DNA from: CAMTVQ01 sp947085255
GTDB lineage: Bacteria; Bacteroidota; Bacteroidia; Sphingobacteriales; Sphingobacteriaceae
Reading direction: 5' to 3'
Assembly: GCA_947085255.1 (NCBI GenBank)
Contig: CAMTVQ010000002.1
Span: 372,001-436,000 of the forward strand
Length of the DNA: 64,000 nucleotides
Shown: piece by piece, positions 17,972 through 26,024 of the stretch
Layout of the letters: each line of letters opens with the position of its first letter
Position numbering within the stretch: the first letter of the stretch is position 1
Notes under the pieces: model-generated
Databases searched by the model: none
What the model was told of the DNA's origin: nothing
The model's input: the letters and a program-made list of their open reading frames with translations, nothing else
Program-made: the position numbers and the translations under genes

Positions 17972-18392
17972 GTAATTTGTAAATTTTAGCACCAATCTCA
18001 TCTGAGGCTTTAAATAGCTTCTCAAAAGTTTCTAAATCTATGTAATTGCAATCTAATGCGAATTTAGACTACGACTTAGTCTCTTCCAATGAGCCCATTG
18101 CATACACTAAATGTCGTTTAAACTCTGCCTCATAAATTCTTTTACCCCAACCTTCAGCAATATTTGCTGCTACTGACCTTGATGAGCGCACAATCTGACT
18201 TGTTAATGAATATTTTTCTTCTGTTGGGAATCCTTTAGTCATCACAAATACATTCATAGCTAATTGATGACTAAGCTTATAAACCTCCAAATCAAAAAAC
18301 GATTGTATCATAAATAGAAAAGGATGAAATGCTAAGATAGCAAATCATCCTTTTCAAAATAATTCAGACTTCAGTCTTCCGACCTCAGACTC
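17901..18392. mobile_element. Cassette with degenerate flanking repeats around a four-helix-bundle pseudogene
   Basis: Left flank 17901-17945 and right flank 18363-18392 are built from degenerate units like GTCTGATG and TCTGAGGTCGGAAG in opposite orientation. They bracket the broken S23-type gene and nothing else. The layout repeats that of the GxxExxY cassette 1.7 kb away in the same operon. The repeats are too degenerate to define exact ends by eye. Confidence 0.45.
17949..18311 (-). pseudogene. Four-helix-bundle (S23-type) protein, interrupted by an in-frame amber codon
   Basis: The frame from ATG 18311 reads IQSFFDLEVYKLSHQLAM, SLTSQIVRSSRSVAANIAEG and FKRHLVYAMGSLEETK, clear hallmarks of the 23S rRNA-intervening-sequence four-helix-bundle family. 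A TAG at 18071-18069 stops it at codon 81. The same frame then continues with SKFALDCNYIDLETFEKL and LFKASDEIGAKIYKLHANW to a TAA at 17949, giving 120 codons, the usual family length. A Trp codon (TGG) changed to TAG is the simplest explanation. The last codons overlap the presumed pdxJ start. The fragment could still be expressed as an 80-residue peptide, but probably not as a folded bundle. Confidence 0.85.
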
Positions 18393-19700
18393 TTAGTAAC
18401 GATACGAGTCAGTTTTATACGGTCCGCTTTTAGCAACACCTATATAAGCAGCTTGCTTATCGTTCAATTCTTCTAATTCTACACCAATTTTTGCTAAATG
18501 CAAACGAGCAACTTTTTCATCTAAATACTTAGGTAAGGTATAAACTTCGTTTTTGTACGCAGCAGCATTCGTCCAAAGCTCTAATTGAGCTAAAGTTTGG
18601 TTAGTAAATGAATTACTCATTACAAACGAAGGGTGGCCAGTAGCACAACCTAAATTTACCAAACGACCTTCGGCTAAGATGATCACATCTTTTCCTTCGA
18701 TAGTATATTTATCTACTTGAGGTTTGATTTCTACTTTAGTATTGCCATAGTTTTTGTTCAACCAAGCCATATCAATTTCGTTATCAAAGTGACCGATGTT
18801 ACAAACGATAGCTTTATCTTTCAATTTACGGAAAGCAGCTTCGGTAACGATATCGCAATTTCCTGTAGTGGTAACAACAATATCAGCTTCGCCGATAGCA
18901 GTACTCATTTTCTTTACTTCATAACCATCCATAGCTGCTTGCAATGCACAGATAGGATCAATTTCGGTAACGATTACACGCACACCTTGGCTGCTTAATG
19001 ATTGCGCAGAACCTTTTCCTACATCACCATAACCAGCAACTAACGCTACTTTTCCGGCCATCATAATGTCGGTAGCACGACGTATAGCATCTACCAATGA
19101 TTCGCGACAACCGTATTTGTTATCGAATTTAGATTTAGTAACTGAATCGTTAACATTGATAGCAGGTAAATGTAACGTGCCATTTTTCATGCGCTCGTAC
19201 AAGCGATGAACACCAGTAGTGGTTTCTTCTGACAAGCCTTTTATACCAGCAATTAATTGAGGAAAACGATCGAATACCATATTGGTTAAATCGCCACCAT
19301 CATCCAAAATCATGTTCAACGGTTGTTGACTTTCGCCAAAATGTAAAGTTTGCTCAATACACCAGTCAAATTCTTCTTCATTCATGCCTTTCCAAGCATA
19401 AACAGAAATACCAGCAGCGGCAATTGCAGCAGCAGCATGGTCTTGCGTAGAAAAAATATTGCAAGAAGACCATGTTACCTCAGCACCCAATGCTACCAAT
19501 GTTTCAATTAACACAGCAGTTTGGATGGTCATGTGTAAACAACCCGCAATACGTGCGCCTTTTAATGGTTGTTGTTTACCATACTCAGTTCTAAGAGCCA
19601 TTAAGCCTGGCATTTCAGCTTCTGCTAATTCAATTTCTTTACGTCCCCATGCAGCTAGAGACATGTCTTTTACTTTGTATTTTACAAAAGTATCTACCAT
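18393..19700 (-). CDS. ahcY: Adenosylhomocysteinase
   Basis: A 435-residue NAD-dependent enzyme that hydrolyses S-adenosylhomocysteine to homocysteine and adenosine, clearing the product of methyltransferases. Visible are AGCLHMTIQTAVLIETL, the NDSVTKSKFDNKYGCRESL substrate region, the Rossmann motif VAGYGDVGKGSAQSL and the C-terminal tail ending DSYRY. It is the first gene of the minus-strand row that continues into pdxJ and selU/selD, and it has a well-matched promoter upstream. Confidence 0.97.
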   Translation of the reverse strand: MVDTFVKYKVKDMSLAAWGRKEIELAEAEMPGLMALRTEYGKQQPLKGARIAGCLHMTIQTAVLIETLVALGAEVTWSSCNIFSTQDHAAAAIAAAGISVYAWKGMNEEEFDWCIEQTLHFGESQQPLNMILDDGGDLTNMVFDRFPQLIAGIKGLSEETTTGVHRLYERMKNGTLHLPAINVNDSVTKSKFDNKYGCRESLVDAIRRATDIMMAGKVALVAGYGDVGKGSAQSLSSQGVRVIVTEIDPICALQAAMDGYEVKKMSTAIGEADIVVTTTGNCDIVTEAAFRKLKDKAIVCNIGHFDNEIDMAWLNKNYGNTKVEIKPQVDKYTIEGKDVIILAEGRLVNLGCATGHPSFVMSNSFTNQTLAQLELWTNAAAYKNEVYTLPKYLDEKVARLHLAKIGVELEELNDKQAAYIGVAKSGPYKTDSYRY

Positions 19701-19738
19701 GATATTTTATTTTTATTAGTTTTCTGATTTTGAGAACG

Positions 19739-19770
19739 CAAAGGTAACTCAAAGGTTTGTAAAAGGCAAA
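19739..19770 (-). promoter_or_regulatory. Promoter of ahcY (TTTG-N20-TAccTTTG)
   Basis: On the minus strand TTTG (19767-19770) is followed after 20 bases by TACCTTTG (19739-19746), matching the Bacteroidota housekeeping promoter. The expected transcript starts about 30 bases before the ahcY ATG at 19700. Confidence 0.65.
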
Positions 19771-19825
19771 GAAAATGGATGATGATACTCATGAATGACG
19801 AGCAACAAGAAAACTGGCTGGCTAT

Positions 19826-19855
19826 TTTGATTTATTACTTTATAGTTTAGCTTTG
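19826..19855 (+). promoter_or_regulatory. Promoter of the secreted PPIase gene
   Basis: TTTG (19826-19829) and TAGCTTTG (19848-19855) are 18 bases apart, close to the phylum's -33/-7 layout. The ATG at 19874 would be about a dozen bases after the expected transcription start. Confidence 0.5.
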
Positions 19856-19873
19856 AATTAAAATTACAGTAAT

Positions 19874-21046
19874 ATGTATAGCCGCTTCTTCCGATTTGCT
19901 CTTAGCTTTTCTATCCTTATACTTGGGTTTATTAGTTCAACCTATTCCCAAACAGCTATTCCAAAACCTCAATATATTATAAAAGCATATAGAGATACTG
20001 CTTTTTTAGGTGATATTACTATTGAGCTTTTTCCGCTTATTGCGCCCAAACATGTGGCTAACTTTGATAGTTTGGTTCAGCTAAAATTATACGATAGCAC
20101 CGCATTTCATCGGGTTGTTCCTGGCTTTGTGATACAAGGAGGCGACCCAAATTCTAAAAATAAACCCCGCAATACTTGGGGACAAGGCGACCCTAGCCAA
20201 CAAACCATCGAAGCCGAATTCAGCAAAATTGCCTATCAACGAGGCATTATTGGTGCCGCAAGAAGCAACGATATCAACAGCGCAACCTCGCAATTTTTTA
20301 TTTGTGTGGCTGCCGCACGCAATTTGGATAATACTTATACTGCATACGGACGTGTAGTGGCAGGAATGCCCGTTGCCGATAACATTGTAAGATCAGCAAA
20401 AGATGCCAATGACAATCCATTGCAAAAAATAATCATGCTAATTAGTCCCATAGCTGCAAATACTAGCATACCCGAAGCACCTCTTTTATTACAACCATTA
20501 GACAGCACAACCAATGTGGGCATAGCCCGTACCCTTTCTTGGCAAGCCATTAGCGATGCTGTATTGTACAAAATTGAAGTAGCACAACACCCAAATTTTA
20601 CCGATAGCACACTTAGCATTGGTATAAGTGGCATTACTACCTTTAAAGCTGCCAACTTACAACCCAATACCCGCTATTACTGGCGAGTAAAATCTAATAA
20701 TGGAGGTGCAGAAAGTGCTTACAGTGCTGTGCGCACATTTTCAACAGCGGCAAGTGCAGCTGCTGAACAGCTTACAGAGATGGAATCTTATATTCATGTA
20801 AGTACAACTACAGCCGATGTATGGAATGACCTATTGACCTTTAATGCACAAGTAAATGATAACGGAAGAGCTTTGTTTGAATTATTTGACATTACAGGTA
20901 AACGTATATGGGCAGAACGTTTAATTTTTGAAAAAGGAACCAATACCCATTCTGTAACTACTGACAATTTATGGACGGGGATTTATTTATACAAATACAC
21001 ATTTAAAGGACTAGAGGTGTCGGGGAGATGTATGATTGGGCGATAA
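19874..21046 (+). CDS. Secreted cyclophilin-type peptidylprolyl isomerase with T9SS sorting domain
   Basis: A 390-residue protein. A signal peptide (1-25) precedes a cyclophilin domain (about 35-195) with DITIELFPLIAPKHVANFDSL, FHRVVPGFVIQGGDP, the GIIGAARSNDINSATSQFFICV core and YTAYGRVVAGM. A fibronectin type III-like domain follows (about 205-290: LLQPLDSTTNVGIARTLSW, NTRYYWRVKSNN). The last ~75 residues look like a T9SS type A domain (LFDITGKRIWAERLIF, GIYLYKYTFKGLEVSGRCMIGR). It should catalyse proline cis/trans isomerisation outside the cell or on its surface. The cyclophilin-FnIII-sorting-domain order is less common than plain periplasmic cyclophilins. Transcribed alone, with a long hairpin behind it. 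Confidence 0.87.
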   Translation: MYSRFFRFALSFSILILGFISSTYSQTAIPKPQYIIKAYRDTAFLGDITIELFPLIAPKHVANFDSLVQLKLYDSTAFHRVVPGFVIQGGDPNSKNKPRNTWGQGDPSQQTIEAEFSKIAYQRGIIGAARSNDINSATSQFFICVAAARNLDNTYTAYGRVVAGMPVADNIVRSAKDANDNPLQKIIMLISPIAANTSIPEAPLLLQPLDSTTNVGIARTLSWQAISDAVLYKIEVAQHPNFTDSTLSIGISGITTFKAANLQPNTRYYWRVKSNNGGAESAYSAVRTFSTAASAAAEQLTEMESYIHVSTTTADVWNDLLTFNAQVNDNGRALFELFDITGKRIWAERLIFEKGTNTHSVTTDNLWTGIYLYKYTFKGLEVSGRCMIGR

Positions 21047-21065
21047 AATATTAATTCATCCTGAT

Positions 21066-21103
21066 AAACGAAGAGCCATTGCTAAAGCAATGGCTCTTCG
21101 TTT
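21066..21103 (+). terminator. Long perfect hairpin after the PPIase gene
   Basis: Arms 21066-21083 and 21086-21103 pair over 18 bp (AAACGAAGAGCCATTGCT and its complement) with a 2-base loop, 19 bases after the PPIase stop. There is no long T-run, so it may act as a weak or bidirectional terminator or as an mRNA 3' stabiliser. Confidence 0.65.
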
Positions 21104-21200
21104 AAATAGCTTGTGTCGATTAATTAAACAGCAAAAATCTACTTGCAAATTATATCTAAATAAGACAAAACCATTTTTTCAGTCCTATGTTTTAAATACG

Positions 21201-21208
21201 TAATTTTG
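21201..21208 (+). promoter_or_regulatory. TAnnTTTG element upstream of the bacilliredoxin gene
   Basis: TAATTTTG, 17 bases before the ATG at 21225, implies a very short leader. No good -33 TTTG is visible at the right distance. Confidence 0.45.
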
Positions 21209-21224
21209 TATTTTATTTATAAAG

Positions 21225-21641
21225 ATGAGCACTTATCCAGAATACATGGTAACCCCAATGCGCGAAGATTTAACTTCGGCAGGTTACCAACAATTAATGA
21301 CCGCTACACAAGTAGAAGAGGCTATTACCACAGAAGGAACTGTTTTAGTAGTAGTAAATTCGGTGTGCGGTTGCGCAGCAGCTAATGCACGCCCTGCGGC
21401 TAAAATCGCAGCAAAAAATGCTAAACACCCTGAAAGATTGGTAACCGTATTTGCAGGGATGGAAAAAGAAGCCGTAGATAAAGCACGTGCATATATGGCT
21501 CCATTTCCTCCGTCGTCACCAAGTATGGCTTTGTTTAAAAATGGCAAATTGGTGCATATGATTGAGCGTCATCATATTGAAGGACGTCCTGCTCAAACGA
21601 TTGCCGATAGCTTAATTGGTGCGTTTGAAGAGCATTGCTAA
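21225..21641 (+). CDS. Bacilliredoxin of the BrxA/BrxB (YphP/YqiW) family
   Basis: A 138-residue cytosolic thiol-disulfide protein of the family that removes bacillithiol from proteins in Firmicutes and is also found in Bacteroidota. The active motif CGC is at residues 48-50 (VNSVCGCAAANARPA). PPSSPSMALFKNGKLVHMIERHHIEGR and the C-terminal ..FEEHC are typical. Full length, single gene between two hairpins. Whether this organism makes bacillithiol cannot be judged here. Confidence 0.92.
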   Translation: MSTYPEYMVTPMREDLTSAGYQQLMTATQVEEAITTEGTVLVVVNSVCGCAAANARPAAKIAAKNAKHPERLVTVFAGMEKEAVDKARAYMAPFPPSSPSMALFKNGKLVHMIERHHIEGRPAQTIADSLIGAFEEHC

Positions 21642-21662
21642 TAAGTATATGACCATTACAGT

Positions 21663-21693
21663 AAAAACCACATCTCATTCATGTGGTTTTTTT
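21663..21693 (+). terminator. Rho-independent terminator after the bacilliredoxin gene
   Basis: An 11-bp stem (AAAAACCACAT / ATGTGGTTTTT) with a 7-base loop is followed by further T residues, 21 bases after the stop codon. It covers an upstream GTG start of the next gene, favouring the later ATG at 21713. Confidence 0.85.
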
Positions 21694-21712
21694 GTACCCA
21701 TTAATTACGCGT

Positions 21713-22465
21713 ATGTATAAAAAATCGATAATTGTGTCGTTGTTGCTTTTGTGTACTACTTTTACTGCCAGTGCACAAAGCTTTCGTAAGTACTACCCTC
21801 AATACAATGCTTGGCTGATGTATTTTGGGTCTCATAAAGTTAGCAAACACTGGGGAGTACACTTGGAAGGACAATGGAGAAGAGCAAATTTAGGACTTAA
21901 TGCTCAACAACTCCTGCTTAGAACAGGGTTGAACTATCATTTTTCTGAACAGATCTATGGTACAGTCGGTTATTGCTTTGTGCAAACATATCCATACGGT
22001 GTTTTGCCGGCAGCAAGCTCTTTCCCCGAAAACCGAATTTGGCAGCAACTACAGATAAAAAGCATTTTGGGTAAACTTGAATTTGTGAACCGATTCCGCT
22101 TAGAACAACGTTGGCTATATGCTCCCGTGTCTAACAATGGAGTTTTCGAGTCTGGAAATGCAATATATACCAATCGATTTAGGCTGTTGCAGCGTTTTTC
22201 TATGCCACTCAATGGCAAAGAGATTACCGATAATACCTTTTATGTAAGCGCATACAACGAATTGTTTATTTCGGCAGGAAGTAATGTTGCTTACAACTTG
22301 CTAGATCAGAACAGAGTTTATGGAGCAGTAGGATATAAGATACCAAAACTAGGGCGTTTGGAAATAGGTTATTTTCAACAGCTTATATTTAAAAGTGATG
22401 GGGTTAAGGTAGAAAATAACCATACCTTGCAAATAGGGCTAACTTCCACGTTGTCTTTTAACTAA
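21713..22465 (+). CDS. DUF2490 family outer-membrane-like protein
   Basis: About 250 residues from the ATG at 21713 (MYKKSIIVSLLLLC, signal peptide ending ..TASAQ). The body is beta-rich with repeated aromatic strands (HWGVHLEGQWRRANLG, LRTGLNYHFSEQIYGTVGY, FVNRFRLEQRW, NRFRLLQRFSMPL, RLEIGYFQQL), typical of DUF2490, a small beta-barrel family of unknown function. An earlier in-frame start at 21683 lies within the preceding terminator and lacks a signal peptide. It converges on cdaA, with stop codons overlapping by 4 bases. Confidence 0.82.
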   Translation: MYKKSIIVSLLLLCTTFTASAQSFRKYYPQYNAWLMYFGSHKVSKHWGVHLEGQWRRANLGLNAQQLLLRTGLNYHFSEQIYGTVGYCFVQTYPYGVLPAASSFPENRIWQQLQIKSILGKLEFVNRFRLEQRWLYAPVSNNGVFESGNAIYTNRFRLLQRFSMPLNGKEITDNTFYVSAYNELFISAGSNVAYNLLDQNRVYGAVGYKIPKLGRLEIGYFQQLIFKSDGVKVENNHTLQIGLTSTLSFN

Positions 22466-23250
22466 GTAAGCTGTTTTCTCAACACTTCTTCCAACTCCTT
22501 TACCCCCGATTTGAATTTTAGTTTTCCGCGTAAGGCAAAGCTTATTTTTCCAGTTTCTTCTGATATCACAATAGCAAATGCATCACTTTGCTCTGTAATA
22601 CCTACCGCAGCTCTATGACGCAAACCCAATTGCTTAGGCAATTCGGCATTCTCTGCCAAAGGCAAAATACAGCCCGCAGCCTTTACAAGATTTTCGGAAA
22701 TAATTACCGCACCATCATGCAAGGGACTGTTTTTAGAAAAAATAGTTTCGAGCAACCGACGAGAAAGTTCGCCATTAATTACCTCTCCATTATTGGTAAA
22801 AATTTGCTCGTCGTATGTTTTGGCAAATACAATTAAGGCACCTGTTTTTTCTTGAGACATATTACGCACAGCATCTGTGATAATACTTATTTGCCTATCC
22901 AAAGTGCCTTGCGCAGAGGTGTTTTTAAAAAACATCTTCCACATGCTGCTATTGGTGAGTGTGTTTTTACCAATATACAATAGGAAACGGCGTATTTCTT
23001 GTTGAAACACAATAATTAAGGCAATAGTACCTACCCCAATTACCTTATCTAATATAGTACTGAGTAAATGCATATTTAATGAACTTACCAGCAACCACAA
23101 TAGGTAAATGGCAATAAGTCCGATAGAAATATTTACGGCAATAGTGCCTCGTATCAGATTGTATATTTGGTAGATAAGAAAAGCTACCAGAATAATATCG
23201 ATGACATCGAATAGATTGAATTTTAAAAACTCAAGATTAACTATATCCAT
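22462..23250 (-). CDS. cdaA: Diadenylate cyclase (membrane CdaA type)
   Basis: Makes the second messenger c-di-AMP from two ATP. Three hydrophobic helices (about residues 12-85) are followed by a DAC domain with the DGA motif (LHDGAVII, about 179-181) and RHR motif (GLRHRAAVG, about 211-213). I start it at ATG 23250 (MDIVNLEF), giving 262 residues. A TTG at 23265 would overlap folP by 4 bases but has no support. It lies 11 bases after folP, matching the folP-cdaA order common in Bacteroidota. Confidence 0.93.
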   Translation of the reverse strand: MDIVNLEFLKFNLFDVIDIILVAFLIYQIYNLIRGTIAVNISIGLIAIYLLWLLVSSLNMHLLSTILDKVIGVGTIALIIVFQQEIRRFLLYIGKNTLTNSSMWKMFFKNTSAQGTLDRQISIITDAVRNMSQEKTGALIVFAKTYDEQIFTNNGEVINGELSRRLLETIFSKNSPLHDGAVIISENLVKAAGCILPLAENAELPKQLGLRHRAAVGITEQSDAFAIVISEETGKISFALRGKLKFKSGVKELEEVLRKQLT

Positions 23251-23261
23251 ACACAAAGGTA

Positions 23262-24116
23262 TCAATTCAACTGACTAACAATTTTTACCGCATCTGCCGC
23301 CTCTTTTACATCATGCACCCTAAGAATAGCCGCTCCATTTAGCAAGGCAATGGTATTAGCACTTATTGTGGCTGCCAAGGCTGTATCTGCCGTTGCCCCT
23401 ATAGCAGTATATAGCATTGATTTGCGCGACAAGCCTACTAAAATGGGTACACACAGTAGTTTAAACTCTGCTAACCGACTTAATAGCAAAAAATTATGCT
23501 CTCGTATTTTACCAAAACCAAAACCAGGGTCAATAATAATATCAGCAATGCCCTTTTGATGCATCAATTCAACTTTTTGCCCCAAATAGTGTATTACTTC
23601 TTTTACTACATCTGTGTAAACAGGCTTTTGCTGCATAGTTTGTGGGGTGCCTTGCATATGCATAATAATATACGGAACATGCAAAGCCGCTACCGTTTCA
23701 ATCATTTTATTATCTAATTCGCCAGCGCTTATATCATTAACAATAGCTGCACCTGCTTCCACCGCTTTGCGCGCAATACTTGCCCTAAAGGTATCTACCG
23801 AAATAACGGCTGCTGGAAATGTAGCACTTAGTAATTTAACGACTGGGAGCACGCGTTGTAACTCTTCTTCCTCGCTTACCAAGGCTGCTCCCGGACGCGA
23901 AGAATAACCGCCCACATCTAAAAAATCGGCGCCTGCTTCCAACATTTCAGCAGCCTTTGCAACAATAGCATCCAATTCTTGTGTTCTACTTTGGGTATAA
24001 AACGAATCTGGAGTAATGTTAATGATACCCATTACCTTAGGCGTATCTAACTGTAGTAATGAACCTTTACAATTTATGGTTTGCTTTTGTGCAAAAAGTG
24101 TATTTTTGGACGTCAT
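23262..24116 (-). CDS. folP: Dihydropteroate synthase
   Basis: A 284-residue TIM-barrel enzyme of folate synthesis joining p-aminobenzoate to the pterin pyrophosphate. Family signatures are visible: VMGIINITPDSFY, GADFLDVGGYSSRPGA, VISVDTFRA, IVNDISAG, IIDPGFGFGK and LVGLSRKSML. It is divergent from the DUF1599 gene and followed by cdaA. Confidence 0.96.
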   Translation of the reverse strand: MTSKNTLFAQKQTINCKGSLLQLDTPKVMGIINITPDSFYTQSRTQELDAIVAKAAEMLEAGADFLDVGGYSSRPGAALVSEEEELQRVLPVVKLLSATFPAAVISVDTFRASIARKAVEAGAAIVNDISAGELDNKMIETVAALHVPYIIMHMQGTPQTMQQKPVYTDVVKEVIHYLGQKVELMHQKGIADIIIDPGFGFGKIREHNFLLLSRLAEFKLLCVPILVGLSRKSMLYTAIGATADTALAATISANTIALLNGAAILRVHDVKEAADAVKIVSQLN

Positions 24117-24179
24117 TAGCTTATTTGAGTGCTAAATCTATTATTTATTGGCAACAATTAGCGAAAATTCGAACTTAAA

Positions 24180-24710
24180 TTGCAAACTACTACACAATAC
24201 GATACGGTAATTACCCAATGCCGCGAACTTTTTCTAAAAAAAACGAAAGATTATGGTACTGCTTGGCGTGTACTACGTCCGCAATCTATTACCGATCAAA
24301 TTTTTATAAAGGCGCAGCGCATTCGCACTTTAGAAGAAACGGGGATTCGTAAAATCCAAGAAGATATTAGCTCCGAATATATTGGCATCGTAAATTATTG
24401 TGTAATTGCTCTTATGCAATTGGGACTAGTAGCCGAAACAAACATGGAATTACCTTATGACGAGGTAAAACAATTGTTTGACAAAGAGGTTAAGCAAACT
24501 AAGGATTTGATGTTGGCAAAAAATCATGATTACGGAGAGGCTTGGCGCGATATGCGTATTAGCTCGCTTACAGACTTGATTTTGATGAAATTACTACGCG
24601 TAAAACAAATAGAAGACAATAGAGGATTAACCTTAGCATCAGAAGGTATTGCCGCTAATTATCAGGATATATTAAACTACGCTGTTTTTGCATTAATAAA
24701 ACTTACATAA
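24180..24710 (+). CDS. DUF1599 domain protein (two tandem repeats)
   Basis: A 176-residue protein composed of two similar halves: FLKKTKDYGTAWRVLRPQSITDQIFIKAQRI (about 18-48) and LMLAKNHDYGEAWRDMRISSLTDLILMKLLRV (about 113-144). Family members have this duplication; function is unknown. The start is TTG at 24180, since an in-frame TAG lies just upstream and the next ATG would remove the first half; the N-terminus MQxxxQYDxVIxQCRxLF fits homologues as I remember them. Confidence 0.85.
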   Translation: MQTTTQYDTVITQCRELFLKKTKDYGTAWRVLRPQSITDQIFIKAQRIRTLEETGIRKIQEDISSEYIGIVNYCVIALMQLGLVAETNMELPYDEVKQLFDKEVKQTKDLMLAKNHDYGEAWRDMRISSLTDLILMKLLRVKQIEDNRGLTLASEGIAANYQDILNYAVFALIKLT

Positions 24711-24719
24711 TATACACAC

Positions 24720-24833
24720 ATGAAACCTGCATCCCACGTAAGCGGGGCAATAGGAGATGAAAATCATTATGCAGATTCCATGTGTCTACTTAAAAACAAA
24801 TTATATTCACATGAAAGCATTGGTTTGGTTTAG
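24720..24833 (+). CDS. Possible 37-codon leader ORF overlapping the DoxX-like gene start
   Basis: A short frame starts 9 bases after the DUF1599 stop and ends with TAG inside the next gene. It contains SMCLLKNKLYSHESI; the DNA coding for KNKLYSHE recurs before the second DUF4402 gene (45621-45646). There the single core mismatch is synonymous in this frame and the nearby indel is exactly 3 bases. This hints that the frame is or was translated. I do not recognise the peptide. Confidence 0.25.
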   Translation: MKPASHVSGAIGDENHYADSMCLLKNKLYSHESIGLV

Positions 24834-25953
24834 TCGCATTTTTGTAGGACTACTATTCATTTTTTCGGGACTAATAAAAGTAAATGATCCTACTGGATTT
24901 GCCATAAAACTGGAAGAGTACTTTGTAGTATTTGGTACCGAATTTCTATCGCCACTAGCGGTAAGCTTATCCATATTTATTTGTGTATTTGAAATTGTAT
25001 TGGGCATTGCCTTATTAGTGGGTGCAGAAGCCAAAAAAGTAACTTGGGGCCTATTGTTACTTATTGTGTTTTTTACCTTTTTAACTTTCTACTCAGCTTA
25101 TTTCAATAAAGTAACCGATTGTGGTTGCTTTGGCGATGCTATAAAACTTACTCCTTGGGAATCATTTACCAAAGACTTAATTCTATTGGTATTTATCGTG
25201 ATTTTATTCCTGAAACGAAACACCATTACCTCTTTATTACCACAAAAAACAGCGTGGGGAGTAATTGCAGGCTCTTTTGTTTTATCAACTGCTTTGGGCA
25301 TTTATTGCTATCAACATTTACCCATTATCGATTTTTTACCCTACAAAATAGGCAATAGCATACCCGAGCAAATGAGAATTCCGGCAGGTGCAGAACCAGA
25401 CGTTTTTCAGGTAATGTATACACTAAAAAATGTAAAAACTGGCGAACTTAAAGAGGTAGATGATAAAGTTTATATTTCTAGTGGCATTTGGGAAGACAAG
25501 GAATGGGAGTACGTAAGTGCATCGGACCCTATTCTCATAAAAAAAGGGTTTGCGCCAAAAATCAAAAACCTGCGCATTAGTGATGAAGATGGCAATGAAT
25601 ACACAGAAGACATTGTAGCCAATCCGAATTATAGCTTTTGGGTAGTAGAGGCTGTTTTAGATAAATCGAACCGCGAAATTCATAAACGAATTAATGAAAT
25701 TGCTTTAGGTGCCGAAGAATATACTATCCGCACTATTGGGCTTACTTCTACCTCTCCGTACGAAGCAGAAGTGTTTAGACATGAAGTAAATGCCTATTAT
25801 GAATATTACTTTTGCGATGCTACAGAGATAAAAAGTATGATTCGGGCAAACCCCGGCTTAATACTGGTAAGAAATGGCGTGGTTTTGGCAAAATGGGCGT
25901 ACAGAGATATCCCTACTTATGTAGAAATAAAAGCACGTTACTTCGAAAAATAG
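24811..25953 (+). CDS. DoxX-like membrane protein of the BT_3928 family
   Basis: About 380 residues from ATG 24811 (MKALVWFSRIFVGLLFIFSGLIKVNDPTGF). Four predicted membrane helices make up a DoxX-like domain (about 5-150) with the conserved SGLIKVNDP and a CGCFGD loop (about 101-106, a possible redox or metal site). A fifth helix (about 152-175) leads to a long soluble region of about 200 residues. The family usually sits in this folate/shikimate neighbourhood in Bacteroidota; its role is unproven. An upstream in-frame ATG at 24757 adds a non-hydrophobic stretch not needed for the domain. Confidence 0.8.
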   Translation: MKALVWFSRIFVGLLFIFSGLIKVNDPTGFAIKLEEYFVVFGTEFLSPLAVSLSIFICVFEIVLGIALLVGAEAKKVTWGLLLLIVFFTFLTFYSAYFNKVTDCGCFGDAIKLTPWESFTKDLILLVFIVILFLKRNTITSLLPQKTAWGVIAGSFVLSTALGIYCYQHLPIIDFLPYKIGNSIPEQMRIPAGAEPDVFQVMYTLKNVKTGELKEVDDKVYISSGIWEDKEWEYVSASDPILIKKGFAPKIKNLRISDEDGNEYTEDIVANPNYSFWVVEAVLDKSNREIHKRINEIALGAEEYTIRTIGLTSTSPYEAEVFRHEVNAYYEYYFCDATEIKSMIRANPGLILVRNGVVLAKWAYRDIPTYVEIKARYFEK

Positions 25954-26024
25954 TAGTCACTGCTTCTTTTTATAGACAAGTCGAGCGCTACTTTTTATCT
26001 TATATTTACCGCTTAAGGTAACAG

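Noticed and set aside
17972..18025. Earlier TTG start for pdxJ at 18025
   Set aside because: The extra residues are an out-of-frame reading of the four-helix-bundle gene and are unlike any PdxJ N-terminus.
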